Notes: generated by a model not told the origin, from the letters alone. Shown: positions 1 to 9,131, counted from the stretch's first letter. The stretch: DNA of 29,503 bases from Aerococcus viridans (GCF_002871935.1 NZ_PNHQ01000020.1:1-29503); one strand, 5' to 3'. A program made the numbers and translations.

Positions 1-1670
1 CAGAAGAAGATGTAACATCATCCGTAACCGTACCAAACTTCCCAACGGAAGGTGAGCAACCAGTTATTTCAGTGGATGATCCAAGTCAATTACCAGATGG
101 TAAAACACCTGGTGAATATGAAGTGGACGTAACGGTAACGTACCCAGATGGTACTACTGACACTGTAAAAGTACCTGTAACTATTGGTGAGATGCCGTGG
201 ACACCAATTAACGAAGCACCAACTATTGCTTCAATTGAAGACCAAACTGTGAATGAATCAACACCAATTACACCAGTAATCGTTGATGCAACAGATGATG
301 GACAGGTAACGGTAGCAGTAGATGGTTTACCAACAGGTGTTGAATTCAATTCAGAAACAAATGAAATTTCTGGCGCACCAAGCGTAACAGACTGGGGTAC
401 AAGTGAAGAAACACGTGATTACGAAGTAACCGTAACAGCAACGGATGAAGAGGGTGCGGTAACAACTGAAACGTTCATTATTACTGTACAACGTGACACC
501 GATGGTGATGGTAATCCAGATGTCACAGATCCAGATGATGATAACGATGGCTACACAGATGAAGAAGAAAAAGAAGCTGGTACAGATCCAAAAGATCCAG
601 ACAGCAAACCATCTGAAGAAGATACAACTGGTCCAAAAATTAGCCCAATCGAAGATCAAACTGTGGTAGAAGGTAACCCAATTAAACCGATTGTTGTGGA
701 AACAGATGAAGAAGCAACAATTGAAGTAGATGGATTACCAGATGGCGTTGAATTTGATCCAGAAACCGGAGAAATTTCAGGCACACCAGAAGTTACTTGG
801 GATGGTGACGAAGAAACACGTGATCACGAAGTAACCGTAACAGCAACAGATAAAGATGGAAATACATCAACAGAAACTGTTGTGATTACAGTAGAACGTG
901 ACACCGATGGTGATGGCAATCCAGATGTCACAGATCCAGATGATGATAACGATGGCTACACAGATGAAGAAGAAAAAGAAGCTGGTACAGATCCAAAAGA
1001 TCCAGACAGCAAACCATCTGAAGAAGATACAACTGGTCCAAAAATTAGCCCAATCGAAGATCAAACTGTGGTAGAAGGTAACCCAATTAAACCGATTGTT
1101 GTGGAAACAGATGAAGAAGCAACAATTGAAGTAGATGGATTACCAGATGGCGTTGAATTTGATCCAGAAACCGGAGAAATTTCAGGCACACCAGAAGTTA
1201 CTTGGGATGGTGACGAAGAAACACGCGATATTGAAATCACAATTACAGCAACAGATAAAGATGGAAATACATCAACAGAAACTGTCGTGATTACAGTAGA
1301 ACGTGACACCGATGGTGATGGTGATCCAGATGTAACAGATCCAGATGATGATAACGATGGCTATACAGATGAAAAAGAAAAAGAAGCTGGTACAGATCCA
1401 AAAGATCCAAATAGTTTCCCATCTAAAGAAGTAGACCATGAAAATGATGACATAGCTAAAGAACAATCTTCTGAAAATATTGAAGATATGACTACAGATG
1501 CTACGACATCAGAATCAGCATCAACTACATCAAATGAAATGCAACAATCTGCTAATGAATTACCTGATGCTGGTATGGCTTCTAGCGGTTCAGCATACGG
1601 TATTGCAGCATTGTTACAATTATTAGGATTAGGTACACTATTTAATTCTAAGAAACGTAAGAAGAAATAG
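1..1670 (+). CDS. Repetitive LPxTG-type surface protein, 5' partial
   Basis: This is the C-terminal part of a large cell-wall-anchored surface protein. The frame is open from base 3 with no start, so the true start lies before the window; the GTG at 72 is internal. A Rib-like segment (YPDGTTDTVKVPV) comes first. Three putative Ig/cadherin-like (He_PIG) domains follow, each with an LPxGVEF...TxEISGxP signature, alternating with three Asp-rich thrombospondin-3-like calcium-binding segments (DTDGDGNPDVTDPDDDNDG). A Ser/Thr-rich stretch leads to LPDAG (1560-1574), a hydrophobic helix and a basic tail (KKRKKK), the layout of a sortase substrate. Ala replaces the usual Thr of LPxTG. The role is probably adhesion or wall spacing with calcium-stiffened repeats; the ligand is unknown. 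A terminator follows at 1714, so transcription ends here. Confidence 0.9.
   Translation, partial: EEDVTSSVTVPNFPTEGEQPVISVDDPSQLPDGKTPGEYEVDVTVTYPDGTTDTVKVPVTIGEMPWTPINEAPTIASIEDQTVNESTPITPVIVDATDDGQVTVAVDGLPTGVEFNSETNEISGAPSVTDWGTSEETRDYEVTVTATDEEGAVTTETFIITVQRDTDGDGNPDVTDPDDDNDGYTDEEEKEAGTDPKDPDSKPSEEDTTGPKISPIEDQTVVEGNPIKPIVVETDEEATIEVDGLPDGVEFDPETGEISGTPEVTWDGDEETRDHEVTVTATDKDGNTSTETVVITVERDTDGDGNPDVTDPDDDNDGYTDEEEKEAGTDPKDPDSKPSEEDTTGPKISPIEDQTVVEGNPIKPIVVETDEEATIEVDGLPDGVEFDPETGEISGTPEVTWDGDEETRDIEITITATDKDGNTSTETVVITVERDTDGDGDPDVTDPDDDNDGYTDEKEKEAGTDPKDPNSFPSKEVDHENDDIAKEQSSENIEDMTTDATTSESASTTSNEMQQSANELPDAGMASSGSAYGIAALLQLLGLGTLFNSKKRKKK
495..1420 (+). repeat. 405-bp tandem repeats in surface protein gene
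   Basis: The sequence GACACCGATGGTGATGG recurs at 495, 900 and 1305, giving an exact period of 405 bp (135 codons). Copies 495-899 and 900-1304 are nearly identical at DNA level, differing by a few bases early on (GGTAAT versus GGCAAT) and in a short stretch near their ends. The third copy is partial and more diverged after about 1370. Near-identity including synonymous positions points to recent duplication or gene conversion, so copy number is likely to vary between strains. Each unit encodes one Asp-rich calcium-binding segment plus one Ig-like domain. Confidence 0.9.
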
Positions 1671-1713
1671 TTAGGTAAGTTTTTAGTAAATAAAAGCTAA
1701 ATACCAATGAAAA

Positions 1714-1747
1714 GGCCGTGAGAGCGATATGCTCTTACGGTCTTTTT
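1714..1747 (+). terminator. Rho-independent terminator of surface protein gene
   Basis: A 12-bp stem (1714-1725 with 1731-1742, including G-U pairs) has a 5-nt loop and is followed by TTTTT. It lies 43 bp after the stop codon of the surface protein. Confidence 0.85.
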
Positions 1748-1767
1748 GATCTTCAATATGGTTTTAT

Positions 1768-1860
1768 GGCTCTACAATATATAGGACTGATGACTAAAAA
1801 GTCTGGCTCTGTGATAAATAGTTTTGGTAGGAAATTCTTAGGCATTGTCGCCAGCACAAT
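1768..1860 (+). mobile_element. Solo ISL3-family end remnants
   Basis: Positions 1768-1803 match the insertion-sequence left end at 29110-29146 base for base except for one A missing from an A run. No transposase follows here. Immediately after, at 1805, a second GGCTCT-starting sequence (GGCTCTGTGATAAATAG) also resembles an ISL3-family terminal repeat. This looks like scars of two related elements, one inserted at or near the end of the other and then mostly deleted. The rest of the gene-free stretch 1671-2026 holds the upstream terminator and the malT promoter. Confidence 0.6.
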
Positions 1861-1935
1861 TTATTATTGAACCAAAAATCGTGAGAGATTATTGGACATT
1901 TTTTTGCTTATCATAAATAAATAATAAAAAGTTAA

Positions 1936-1973
1936 TGCAAACGGTTGCACAAAAACGTTTTGGGGTGTATAAT
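1936..1973 (+). promoter_or_regulatory. malT promoter with MalR-type operator
   Basis: The promoter is TTGCAC (1945-1950), 17-bp spacer, TATAAT (1968-1973). The dyad GCAAACGGTTGC (1937-1948) overlaps the -35 box, and a perfect palindrome AAAACGTTTT (1952-1961) sits inside the spacer. The box shares CGGTTGCA with sites upstream of malE, the oxidation cluster and malQ, which suggests LacI-family MalR binds here. Assignment to MalR is inferred from the shared motif and the nearby malR gene. Confidence 0.75.
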
Positions 1974-2026
1974 TTACTTTAAGATATGAAATCGTTATCA
2001 AATAATTTGAGTAAAGGAGCTTAAAA

Positions 2027-4255
2027 ATGAAGAGACTGTTTACATTCGAATTTTGGCAACAGTTTGGGAAAGCCTTGATGGTTGTTATTGCAGTAATGCC
2101 AGCTGCAGGTTTAATGATATCTATTGGTAAAACGATTCCCTTATTTGCTGAAAACATGAGTATTTTAGTGACTACGGGTGGCGTTTTAGAATCAATTGGT
2201 TGGGCCATTATCGGTAATTTACATTTATTATTTGCCATTGCAATTGGTGGCTCTTGGGCTAAAGAACGTGCAGGTGGGGCTTTTGCAGCAGCTGTTGCTT
2301 TTGTCTTAATTAATCGTATTACCGGTGCACTATTTGGCGTAACAGCTGAAATGTTAGCTGATCCAGCCGCAGTAACCAGTACTATATTTGGTCAAACGAT
2401 TCCTGTTGAAGGTTACTTTACAAGCGTTTTAGAAGCGCCGGCTTTAAATATGGGTGTATTTGTAGGGATTATTTCTGGTTTTATTGGAGCAAGTGCCTAC
2501 AATAAATATTATAATTATCGAGAACTACCGGAAGTATTATCTTTCTTTAATGGGAAGCGTTTCGTCCCATTTGTTGTGATTGCATGGTCTTTAGCAACTG
2601 CTTTAGGCTTAGCTGTAGTTTGGCCAGTAATCCAATCAGGGATTAATGCATTCGGTCAATGGATTGCTTCATCTCAAGATAGTGCGCCTATTTTAGCACC
2701 GTTTATCTTTGGTACTTTAGAACGGTTACTATTACCATTTGGTTTACACCACATGTTAACCATCCCAATTAACTACACCGAACTTGGTGGTACTTATGAA
2801 ATTTTAACTGGAGCGCAAGCGGGTGCACAGGTTGTTGGTCAAGATCCATTATGGTTAGCTTGGGCAACTGACTTGGCAAACTTCAACAATGCTGGTGACA
2901 CACAAAATTATCAATTTGTACTAGAAAATTGGGTTCCTGCTCGTTTCAAAGTAGGACAAATGATTGGTTCATCTGGTACTTTGATGGGATTAACTTATGC
3001 GATGTATCGTAACGTTGACAAAGATAAGAAAGATAAATATAAACCAATGTTTATTTCAGCTGCAGCTGCTGTTTTCCTTACTGGGGTAACTGAACCTTTA
3101 GAGTATATGTTTATGTTTATTGCAATGCCTCTATATGTGGTGTATGCAGTAATTCAAGGGGCAGCATTTGCGATGGCGGATGTGTTAAATCTACGTGTCC
3201 ATTCATTTGGTGTTATTGAATTTCTTACCCGTATTCCGTTATCAGCGCAAGCAGGAATAATGGGGGATGTCATCAATTTCATTATTGTGACATTAGTCTT
3301 TGGTGTATTAACTTACTTTATTGCAAACTTCATGATTAAGAAATTCAAGTACGCAACTCCTGGTCGTTTAGGGAACTATGAGGAAGGATTAGGCGGAGAG
3401 GAAGCTGGTAAAGCATCAGAAGGGAACGCTTCATCAATTGCCTCAAACGCTAGTGAACAACAAATTGCAGATGTAATCTACTTATTAGGTGGCCGTGAAA
3501 ATATCGACTTTGTAGACGCTTGTATGACGCGGCTACGTGTAACAGTTAAGGATACTGAAAAAGTAGCTAGTGATGAGTATTGGAAAGCAGCTGGTGCTAT
3601 GGGCTTAATGGTTCGCGGTACTGGTGTACAAGCAATTTACGGACCAAAATCTGACATTTTAAAATCTGATATTAATGACTTATTAGAATCAGGTGCACCT
3701 GTTCCGACACCTTCTGATAAGGTGACAGGGGAAATAAAGGTCGATGATCCTGCTGAAGCGACTGGAAAAAGTACGGCATCTGGTCAAAAAACAGCTATCT
3801 TTGCACCAGTATCTGGGCAATTATTGGATATTTCTGCTGTAAGTGACCCAGTATTTTCTGAAAAAATGATGGGAGATGGTTACGCTGTCGAACCTAAAGC
3901 GGGTGCAAGCTCAGCGAAAGTTTACGCACCTGTAGCTGGTAAAGTTGTATCGATTTTCCCAAGTCATCATGCAATTGGTATTCAAACAAGTGATGGTCTA
4001 GAAGTATTAGTACATATGGGGATTGATACAAATAATTTTGATCCAGAAGTCTTTGGTTTAACAATTGAGGTAGATCAAGAAGTAACTGCTGGACAAGTGA
4101 TTGGTGAAATCAACTTACAAGCGGTTGAAGAAGCAGGTAAAGAAAAAACAGTAATCGTAGTGGTAACCAATTCAGATGCTATTGAACAAATTGACTTATC
4201 AGAAACTGATCAACCAATTGATGGTGGTCAGAAAGCAGGAGAGATTCTTTCTTAG
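2027..4255 (+). CDS. malT: Maltose-type PTS transporter EIICBA
   Basis: This single-chain phosphotransferase permease (742 aa) should import and phosphorylate maltose, or glucose in related members. Domain order is C-B-A. Residues 1-440 form the membrane EIIC of the glucose/maltose family, including AMPAAGLM-like start motifs, the IGGSWAKERAGGAFAA segment and a conserved TGVTEPLEYMF. EIIB spans about 465-545, with phosphorylation site Cys499 in DACMTRLR. EIIA spans about 590-735, with APVSG, the second APVAGKV copy and phospho-His663 in LVHMGID. A full ribosome site (AAAGGAG) precedes the ATG. The choice of maltose over glucose rests on resemblance to streptococcal MalT, the MalR-type operator in its promoter and the maltose gene neighbours. 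No maltose-6'-phosphate phosphatase is visible in the window, so the next step must be encoded elsewhere. Confidence 0.88.
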   Translation: MKRLFTFEFWQQFGKALMVVIAVMPAAGLMISIGKTIPLFAENMSILVTTGGVLESIGWAIIGNLHLLFAIAIGGSWAKERAGGAFAAAVAFVLINRITGALFGVTAEMLADPAAVTSTIFGQTIPVEGYFTSVLEAPALNMGVFVGIISGFIGASAYNKYYNYRELPEVLSFFNGKRFVPFVVIAWSLATALGLAVVWPVIQSGINAFGQWIASSQDSAPILAPFIFGTLERLLLPFGLHHMLTIPINYTELGGTYEILTGAQAGAQVVGQDPLWLAWATDLANFNNAGDTQNYQFVLENWVPARFKVGQMIGSSGTLMGLTYAMYRNVDKDKKDKYKPMFISAAAAVFLTGVTEPLEYMFMFIAMPLYVVYAVIQGAAFAMADVLNLRVHSFGVIEFLTRIPLSAQAGIMGDVINFIIVTLVFGVLTYFIANFMIKKFKYATPGRLGNYEEGLGGEEAGKASEGNASSIASNASEQQIADVIYLLGGRENIDFVDACMTRLRVTVKDTEKVASDEYWKAAGAMGLMVRGTGVQAIYGPKSDILKSDINDLLESGAPVPTPSDKVTGEIKVDDPAEATGKSTASGQKTAIFAPVSGQLLDISAVSDPVFSEKMMGDGYAVEPKAGASSAKVYAPVAGKVVSIFPSHHAIGIQTSDGLEVLVHMGIDTNNFDPEVFGLTIEVDQEVTAGQVIGEINLQAVEEAGKEKTVIVVVTNSDAIEQIDLSETDQPIDGGQKAGEILS

Positions 4256-4322
4256 ATAGAAATGAATATATAGAGGGAAGATAGTTAATGGTTAACAAGC
4301 CAGCTATTTTTCTAATCACTAA

Positions 4323-4352
4323 TGTAATCGCTTTCTTAAATCGTGATATTCT
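4323..4352 (+). promoter_or_regulatory. cre-like site and extended -10 promoter
   Basis: TGTAATCGCTTTCT (4323-4336) matches the catabolite-responsive element consensus TGWAANCGNTNWCA at all but the last base. Just downstream is an extended -10, TGATATTCT (4344-4352), with a poor -35 overlapped by the cre. CcpA could therefore block this promoter. No MalR-type box is seen here, so the gene may also be read through from malT. Confidence 0.5.
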
Positions 4353-4381
4353 AATTAAAGATAGAGAAAAGAGGGAAATTA

Positions 4382-6199
4382 TTGGATTTAGCAGCTTTAT
4401 ACCATCGTCCAGAAAGTGAATTTGCTTATTTATATACTGAAGATACTGTTCATATCCGCTTGCGTACAAAGAAAGATGACGTGGTAAAAGTAGATTTATT
4501 AGCGGGAGATACTTATTTACATTATTCAGAGGCTTGGTATCAGACAGGTCAAGCTATGGCTAAGGTTGCTACGAGTGATATACATGACTATTGGCAGTGT
4601 GAATGGCAATTAGCGCCTAATCGTTTGGCGTATGCATTTCGTGTTCAAGGGAATAACGGGGACCAGGTATTTTATTGTGATCGCGGGGTTTATCCAATAG
4701 ATGATCAGGAAATTTTGAAGCAAGTAAATGCATATTTCCGTCTACCATACTTTCATGAAAGTGACCGAGTAAAAAAACCAACTTGGGTAAAGGACACGGT
4801 CTGGTATCAGATTTTTCCTGAACGATTTGCGAATGGAGATCCTACTAATGACCCAAAAAACACCTTACCCTGGGGAGCTAGAAAGCATCCACGTCATGAT
4901 GATTTCTATGGAGGTGACTTACAGGGGGTTATCGATCATTTGGACTATTTGGAGGATTTGGGAATTACAGGTATTTATTTGACGCCTATTTTTAAAGCTG
5001 ACACAAATCATAAGTATGATACAAATGACTATATGACAATTGACCCAGCGTTTGGCAATCCTAAAATATTGAAGAAATTGGTTAATGAAGCTCATGCTCG
5101 TGGTATAAGGGTTATGTTAGATGCTGTTTTTAACCATATCGGCTATACGTCTAAGCAATGGCAGGATGTATTAGCAAATCAAGAAGATTCGATTTATAGT
5201 GATTGGTTTTATATTCAAGAATTTCCTGTAAAAGCATTTGAAGCAGTAGATTATAGTAGTGGTGAACAATTTGACCGTCACCAATTAACTTATCAAACCT
5301 TTGCTTTTGAACCACATATGCCTAAGTTAAATACTTCCAATCCACAAGTTAAAGATTATTTATTAGGAGTGGCTCGTCATTATATTCAAACTTATGATAT
5401 TGATGGTTGGCGATTAGATGTTGCCAATGAAGTAGACCATCAATTTTGGAAAGATTTCCACCGGACTTGCATTAACTTGAAGGCAGATTTCTATATTGTA
5501 GGTGAAATTTGGCATTCAGCTCAACGGTTCCTTGAAGGGGATGAGTTTCATGCAATCATGAATTATCCGATGACAGACCAAATCAAAGACTTTTTCTTTG
5601 GACCAGTAATACAGGATCATACAATTGAAAATGCTATGACTAATCACCAATTTATTGATAGAATAAGCAGCCAGCAAATGCTTTATCGAGAACAAACCAA
5701 TCAGGTTCAATTTAACTTACTGGATTCCCACGATACAGAACGGATTATGACAAGGGCTAAATATGATAGGGATAAGGTGCAGTCAGCACTCGTTTTTATG
5801 TTCTTACAAACTGGTACGCCTTGTATCTATTATGGTACAGAAATCGCCTTAGATGGCGGTGATGATCCAGATAATCGCAAATGCATGGTCTGGGAAAAGG
5901 ATAAGCAAGATCTAGAGATGTTAAAGTTTACTAAAAAACTTATAAAAATGCGGCAGAATTACAGAGATCTCATTCACTTTGCCAGCTTAGATTGGGTACA
6001 TGACTTGCCAAGTAATCGAATATTAGCTTTTAAAAAGGTTTATCATGGACAAACCCTACGGGCATATTTTAACCAGGGTAGTCAAGACCTGAAAATCGCA
6101 GTAAATAAAAACACAAAAATTGTACTAACCAATATTGCAGAAATTGAATGCGGTGACATATATATGAGACCAGGAACTTACTTAGTTAGTGTAGATTAA
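4382..6199 (+). CDS. GH13 neopullulanase / maltogenic amylase type enzyme
   Basis: This cytoplasmic glycoside hydrolase (605 aa, no signal peptide) should cut alpha-1,4 (and possibly alpha-1,6) bonds in imported maltodextrins or cyclodextrins. An N-terminal beta-sandwich domain (about 1-120), typical of the neopullulanase/cyclomaltodextrinase group, precedes the (beta/alpha)8 barrel. All four GH13 signature regions are present: DAVFNH (247-252), GWRLD with nucleophile Asp346, GEIWH with acid/base Glu375, and SHD with Asp451. The start is TTG at 4382, preceded by GAGGG at a 6-nt gap; no ATG fits. It lies 126 bp after malT in the same orientation, with a cre-like site between them. Which of neopullulanase, cyclomaltodextrinase or maltogenic amylase it is cannot be told from sequence. 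Confidence 0.88.
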   Translation: MDLAALYHRPESEFAYLYTEDTVHIRLRTKKDDVVKVDLLAGDTYLHYSEAWYQTGQAMAKVATSDIHDYWQCEWQLAPNRLAYAFRVQGNNGDQVFYCDRGVYPIDDQEILKQVNAYFRLPYFHESDRVKKPTWVKDTVWYQIFPERFANGDPTNDPKNTLPWGARKHPRHDDFYGGDLQGVIDHLDYLEDLGITGIYLTPIFKADTNHKYDTNDYMTIDPAFGNPKILKKLVNEAHARGIRVMLDAVFNHIGYTSKQWQDVLANQEDSIYSDWFYIQEFPVKAFEAVDYSSGEQFDRHQLTYQTFAFEPHMPKLNTSNPQVKDYLLGVARHYIQTYDIDGWRLDVANEVDHQFWKDFHRTCINLKADFYIVGEIWHSAQRFLEGDEFHAIMNYPMTDQIKDFFFGPVIQDHTIENAMTNHQFIDRISSQQMLYREQTNQVQFNLLDSHDTERIMTRAKYDRDKVQSALVFMFLQTGTPCIYYGTEIALDGGDDPDNRKCMVWEKDKQDLEMLKFTKKLIKMRQNYRDLIHFASLDWVHDLPSNRILAFKKVYHGQTLRAYFNQGSQDLKIAVNKNTKIVLTNIAEIECGDIYMRPGTYLVSVD

Positions 6200-6261
6200 G
6201 CGTATTAATGAAAAAAGCTTTTTGCAATATATTAAAAGTAAAAAAATATTATAAATTAATT

Positions 6262-6317
6262 ACGAAAACGGTTGCAAAGAAGATAAGCATATGCAATAAT
6301 CTTTGCAAGCGATTACA
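6262..6317 (+). promoter_or_regulatory. malE promoter with MalR-type box and cre
   Basis: TTGCAA (6272-6277), 17-bp spacer and AATAAT (6295-6300) form the promoter. The operator-like GAAAACGGTTGCAA (6264-6277) contains the -35. TGCAAGCGATTACA (6304-6317) matches the cre consensus with one mismatch and covers the expected transcription start. This layout gives specific control by MalR and global control by CcpA over the ABC importer operon. Confidence 0.75.
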
Positions 6318-6347
6318 TTGAGTTTTGTATTTTAGGAGGAAAAGTAA

Positions 6348-7622
6348 ATGAATAAATTGCAGTGGAAGAAAACGGCTTTTGGTTTAGTAACGGTATCAGC
6401 TGCCCTAGTACTTGCGGCATGTGGGAATGGAGGCGAAGAATCTGCAAGTTCAGATGGTGGATCTGAAAGCGCAAGCGGTAGCACCTTACAAGTATCTGTC
6501 GGTGCTGACTATATAGATTACGTAAACGAAATTGCCCCAGCCTTTGAAGAAGAGACAGGGATTGATGTTGAAGTTGTTGAACGTGAAATGTTTGAAACAT
6601 TAGATTCACTTTCATTAGATGGTCCAGCAGGGATTGCGCCAGACGTGACAATCGCCCCTTACGACCGGATTGGAAACCTAGGTATTCAAGGACATTTATT
6701 ACCAGTAACACTGCCAGATGATGGTCGTTATGACGAAACAGACGAGCGTCAAGTAACAGCTAATGATGAAATTTACGGTATGCCTTATGTAGTTGAAGCC
6801 TTAGTCCTTTACTACAACAAAGAATTAATCGATACTGCCCCAACAACATTTGAAGAGTTGGAAGCCTTATCAGAAGATTCAGCATATGACTACTCTTCTG
6901 AATCAGGCAAAAACACTGGCTTCTTAGCAAATTGGGTTGACTTCTATTCTGCGTACGGTCTAATTGCTGGGTATGATGGTTATATCTTTGGACAAGACGG
7001 TACAGACACATCTGACATCGGTTTAAATACTCCAGGTGCTGTTGAAGGGATTGAATACGCACAAACATGGTACGAAAAATGGCCAGAAGGTATGTTGGAT
7101 ACAACTTCAGCTGGTAGCTTCGTAGATGAAACCTTCATCTCTGGCGATGCAGCTGCAGTAATCGGCGGACCATGGTCTGCAGCTTCTTACCAAGAAGGTG
7201 GTGTTGACTACGGCGTTGCTGCAATCCCAACATTGCCAAATGGTGAAGCTTACCAAACATTCGGTGGTGGTAAGGGTTGGGTTATCTCAGGCTATACTGA
7301 AAATGAAGAAGCTGCCCAACAATGGTTAGAATATGTGACAACTGAAGAGAATATGAATAGCCTACATGAATTTAACTCAGAAGTACCAGCTAACCAACAA
7401 GCTCGTCAGACAATTGTGGATGCAGGTGAAAATGAATTAGCGATTGCTGTTATCGAACAATATAATGATGCTGTACCAATGCCTAATATTCCAGAAATGG
7501 CAGAAGTATGGACAGGTGCTGAAACAATGATGTTTGATGCGGTGTCAGGTAAAAAATCTGCACAACAATCAGCTGACGACGCTGTTCAAGTGATTGCAGA
7601 TAACATTGCACAAAAATACTAA
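6348..7622 (+). CDS. malE: Maltose/maltodextrin-binding lipoprotein
   Basis: This is the extracellular solute-binding subunit of a carbohydrate ABC importer (424 aa). It has a lipoprotein signal peptide with lipobox LAAC (Cys25) followed by a Gly/Ser/Glu linker. The mature protein resembles MalE/MdxE/MalX-type binding proteins, with motifs such as IGGPWSA and GGGKGWVIS. The gene starts at ATG 6348 behind AGGAGGA. A hairpin at 7646 separates it from the permease genes, which usually allows more binding protein than permease to be made. Neighbouring malF, malG and malK and the MalR-type box support maltodextrin as ligand; binding preference between maltose and longer dextrins is unknown. The gene is also called mdxE or malX in relatives. 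Confidence 0.9.
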   Translation: MNKLQWKKTAFGLVTVSAALVLAACGNGGEESASSDGGSESASGSTLQVSVGADYIDYVNEIAPAFEEETGIDVEVVEREMFETLDSLSLDGPAGIAPDVTIAPYDRIGNLGIQGHLLPVTLPDDGRYDETDERQVTANDEIYGMPYVVEALVLYYNKELIDTAPTTFEELEALSEDSAYDYSSESGKNTGFLANWVDFYSAYGLIAGYDGYIFGQDGTDTSDIGLNTPGAVEGIEYAQTWYEKWPEGMLDTTSAGSFVDETFISGDAAAVIGGPWSAASYQEGGVDYGVAAIPTLPNGEAYQTFGGGKGWVISGYTENEEAAQQWLEYVTTEENMNSLHEFNSEVPANQQARQTIVDAGENELAIAVIEQYNDAVPMPNIPEMAEVWTGAETMMFDAVSGKKSAQQSADDAVQVIADNIAQKY

Positions 7623-7645
7623 GTGACACATCTTTGAAAAATTGT

Positions 7646-7697
7646 GGATGGTTTAGCTAATGGTTTAGTAATCATCGCTGAGCCATCCTTCTTTATT
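7646..7697 (+). terminator. Intercistronic hairpin after malE
   Basis: Arms 7646-7657 and 7677-7688 form a 12-bp stem with G-U pairs, followed by TTCTTTATT. The T tract is imperfect, so partial read-through into malF is likely. It probably acts as attenuator or mRNA 3'-end stabiliser for malE. Confidence 0.7.
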
Positions 7698-7790
7698 CTA
7701 AGAAGTGGCATAAATGTTTAAGTAATGAACCATTAAACAAAAAGAATCTATGATACCTGTCATGGTTTTCTAGTGAAGGAGTTGGTTGCA

Positions 7791-9128
7791 GTGGTTAAAA
7801 CTGCAAAAGAAAGAAAAAAAGTGAACTTCACTTCCAAGCAAAAGAGTCAGATCAATAAAGCAACACTGGCTTCAATCATTCCTGGTGGGGGACAATTTTT
7901 AAATAAGCAAGTACTTAAAGGCGTCATCTTTTTAGTCATTTTTGCCTTATATATTCTCCATTTATTCAGTTTTGGCTTTGATGCCTTTAACGGTTTGGTT
8001 ACGCTTGGGGTAACACCTCGTGAAGATCATTCCCTCTTCCTCTTAATTGAAGGGGTACTTGAATTATTAATAACTGTCATCTTTATTATTTTCTACGCTG
8101 TACAAATGTGGGATGCCCGAAATGTGGCTAAATTAAATGCTATTAACCCAGATAAGGTCAACCGTTCTGCTAAGGATATTTTAAACAACCTTTACGAATC
8201 AGGTTTCCCTTATTTATTAACCATCCCCGCTTATATTTTAATGTTATTTGCTATTGTATTCCCTGTAGTCGTAACGATTTTAATCGTTTTTACTAACTAT
8301 GATTTCCAACATATTCCACCAGCTAAACTTATAGAATGGACAGGGTTGGAAACCTTTAATTCTATTTTTACCTTAGCAACTTACCGAGAAACGTTTGGTG
8401 CAGTATTTTCATGGACAGTCATTTGGACCCTATTTGCTACAACTTTGCAGGTGGGATTGGGTATTTTCCTAGCGATTCTGATGAATCAACCCTTCATCAA
8501 ATTCCGTCGCTTCTTTGGCGTTATCTTATTGTTACCATGGGCAGTACCCGCCTTCATCTCAATTTTGACGTTCTCCAATATGTTTAACCCATCAGCAGGG
8601 GCCATAAACTCACAGGTAATTCCGTTTATCAACAATTTGATTCCTTTCTTGGAAATTCCTGCATTAGCTTGGAAAACGGACCCATTCTGGACTAAAGTGG
8701 CATTAATTTCTATTCAAGGTTGGCTTGGTTTCCCATATATTTACGTATTAACCACGTCGATTCTACAATCTATTCCGGGTGAATGGTATGAAGCAGCTTC
8801 AATTGATGGGGCTTCACCTATCCAAAAATTCCGGTTTATTACCTTCCCACATATTCTATCTGTTGCGGCACCGGTATTAATCACGCAATACACCGGAAAC
8901 TTTAACAACTTCTCAATGATTTACCTATTTAATGAAGGTGGACCGGGTTCTGTTGGTAATAATGCCGGGACAACGGATATCTTGATTTCATGGGTATACA
9001 AGTTGACGACTGGGCAATCGCCACAATATAACGTATCATCTGCGATTACCATTATCATCTCAACGATTGTCATTGTGATTTCATTGATTATCTTTAAATA
9101 TACCAATGCTTTTGAAATGGAGGATTAA
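7791..9128 (+). CDS. malF: Maltodextrin ABC transporter permease MalF
   Basis: This is the first membrane subunit of the maltodextrin importer (about 445 aa). The start is taken as GTG 7791 because AAGGAG at 7776-7781 lies 9 nt before it; the GTG at 7773 would put that ribosome site inside the gene. The N-terminus carries an extra segment with SIIPGGGQFLNKQ and a hydrophobic helix pair before the permease core, as in MdxF-type proteins of Firmicutes. The core has about six helices and the EAA loop EAASIDGASPIQKFRFITFP, which contacts the ATPase. The gene overlaps nothing and is followed after 3 bp by malG. Confidence 0.9.
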   Translation: MVKTAKERKKVNFTSKQKSQINKATLASIIPGGGQFLNKQVLKGVIFLVIFALYILHLFSFGFDAFNGLVTLGVTPREDHSLFLLIEGVLELLITVIFIIFYAVQMWDARNVAKLNAINPDKVNRSAKDILNNLYESGFPYLLTIPAYILMLFAIVFPVVVTILIVFTNYDFQHIPPAKLIEWTGLETFNSIFTLATYRETFGAVFSWTVIWTLFATTLQVGLGIFLAILMNQPFIKFRRFFGVILLLPWAVPAFISILTFSNMFNPSAGAINSQVIPFINNLIPFLEIPALAWKTDPFWTKVALISIQGWLGFPYIYVLTTSILQSIPGEWYEAASIDGASPIQKFRFITFPHILSVAAPVLITQYTGNFNNFSMIYLFNEGGPGSVGNNAGTTDILISWVYKLTTGQSPQYNVSSAITIIISTIVIVISLIIFKYTNAFEMED

Positions 9129-9131
9129 GCC

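Noticed and set aside
495..1420. Tandem repeats considered as a CRISPR-like array
   Set aside because: The period is 405 bp, in frame and coding, with no short repeats and unique spacers.
351..1466. Long minus-strand frames inside the surface protein gene
   Set aside because: They mirror the Asp/Glu/Thr-rich repeats (poly Phe/Ile/Ser products), repeat with the same 405-bp period and have no ribosome sites.
1864..2238. Minus-strand 124-codon frame over the malT promoter
   Set aside because: It overlaps the start of malT and its promoter, has low-complexity sequence and no family resemblance.
5516..5710. Minus-strand frame inside the GH13 gene
   Set aside because: It is a shadow of a strongly supported enzyme gene.
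7773..7790. Upstream GTG start for malF
   Set aside because: The AAGGAG ribosome site would lie inside the coding region; GTG 7791 is at the right distance from it.
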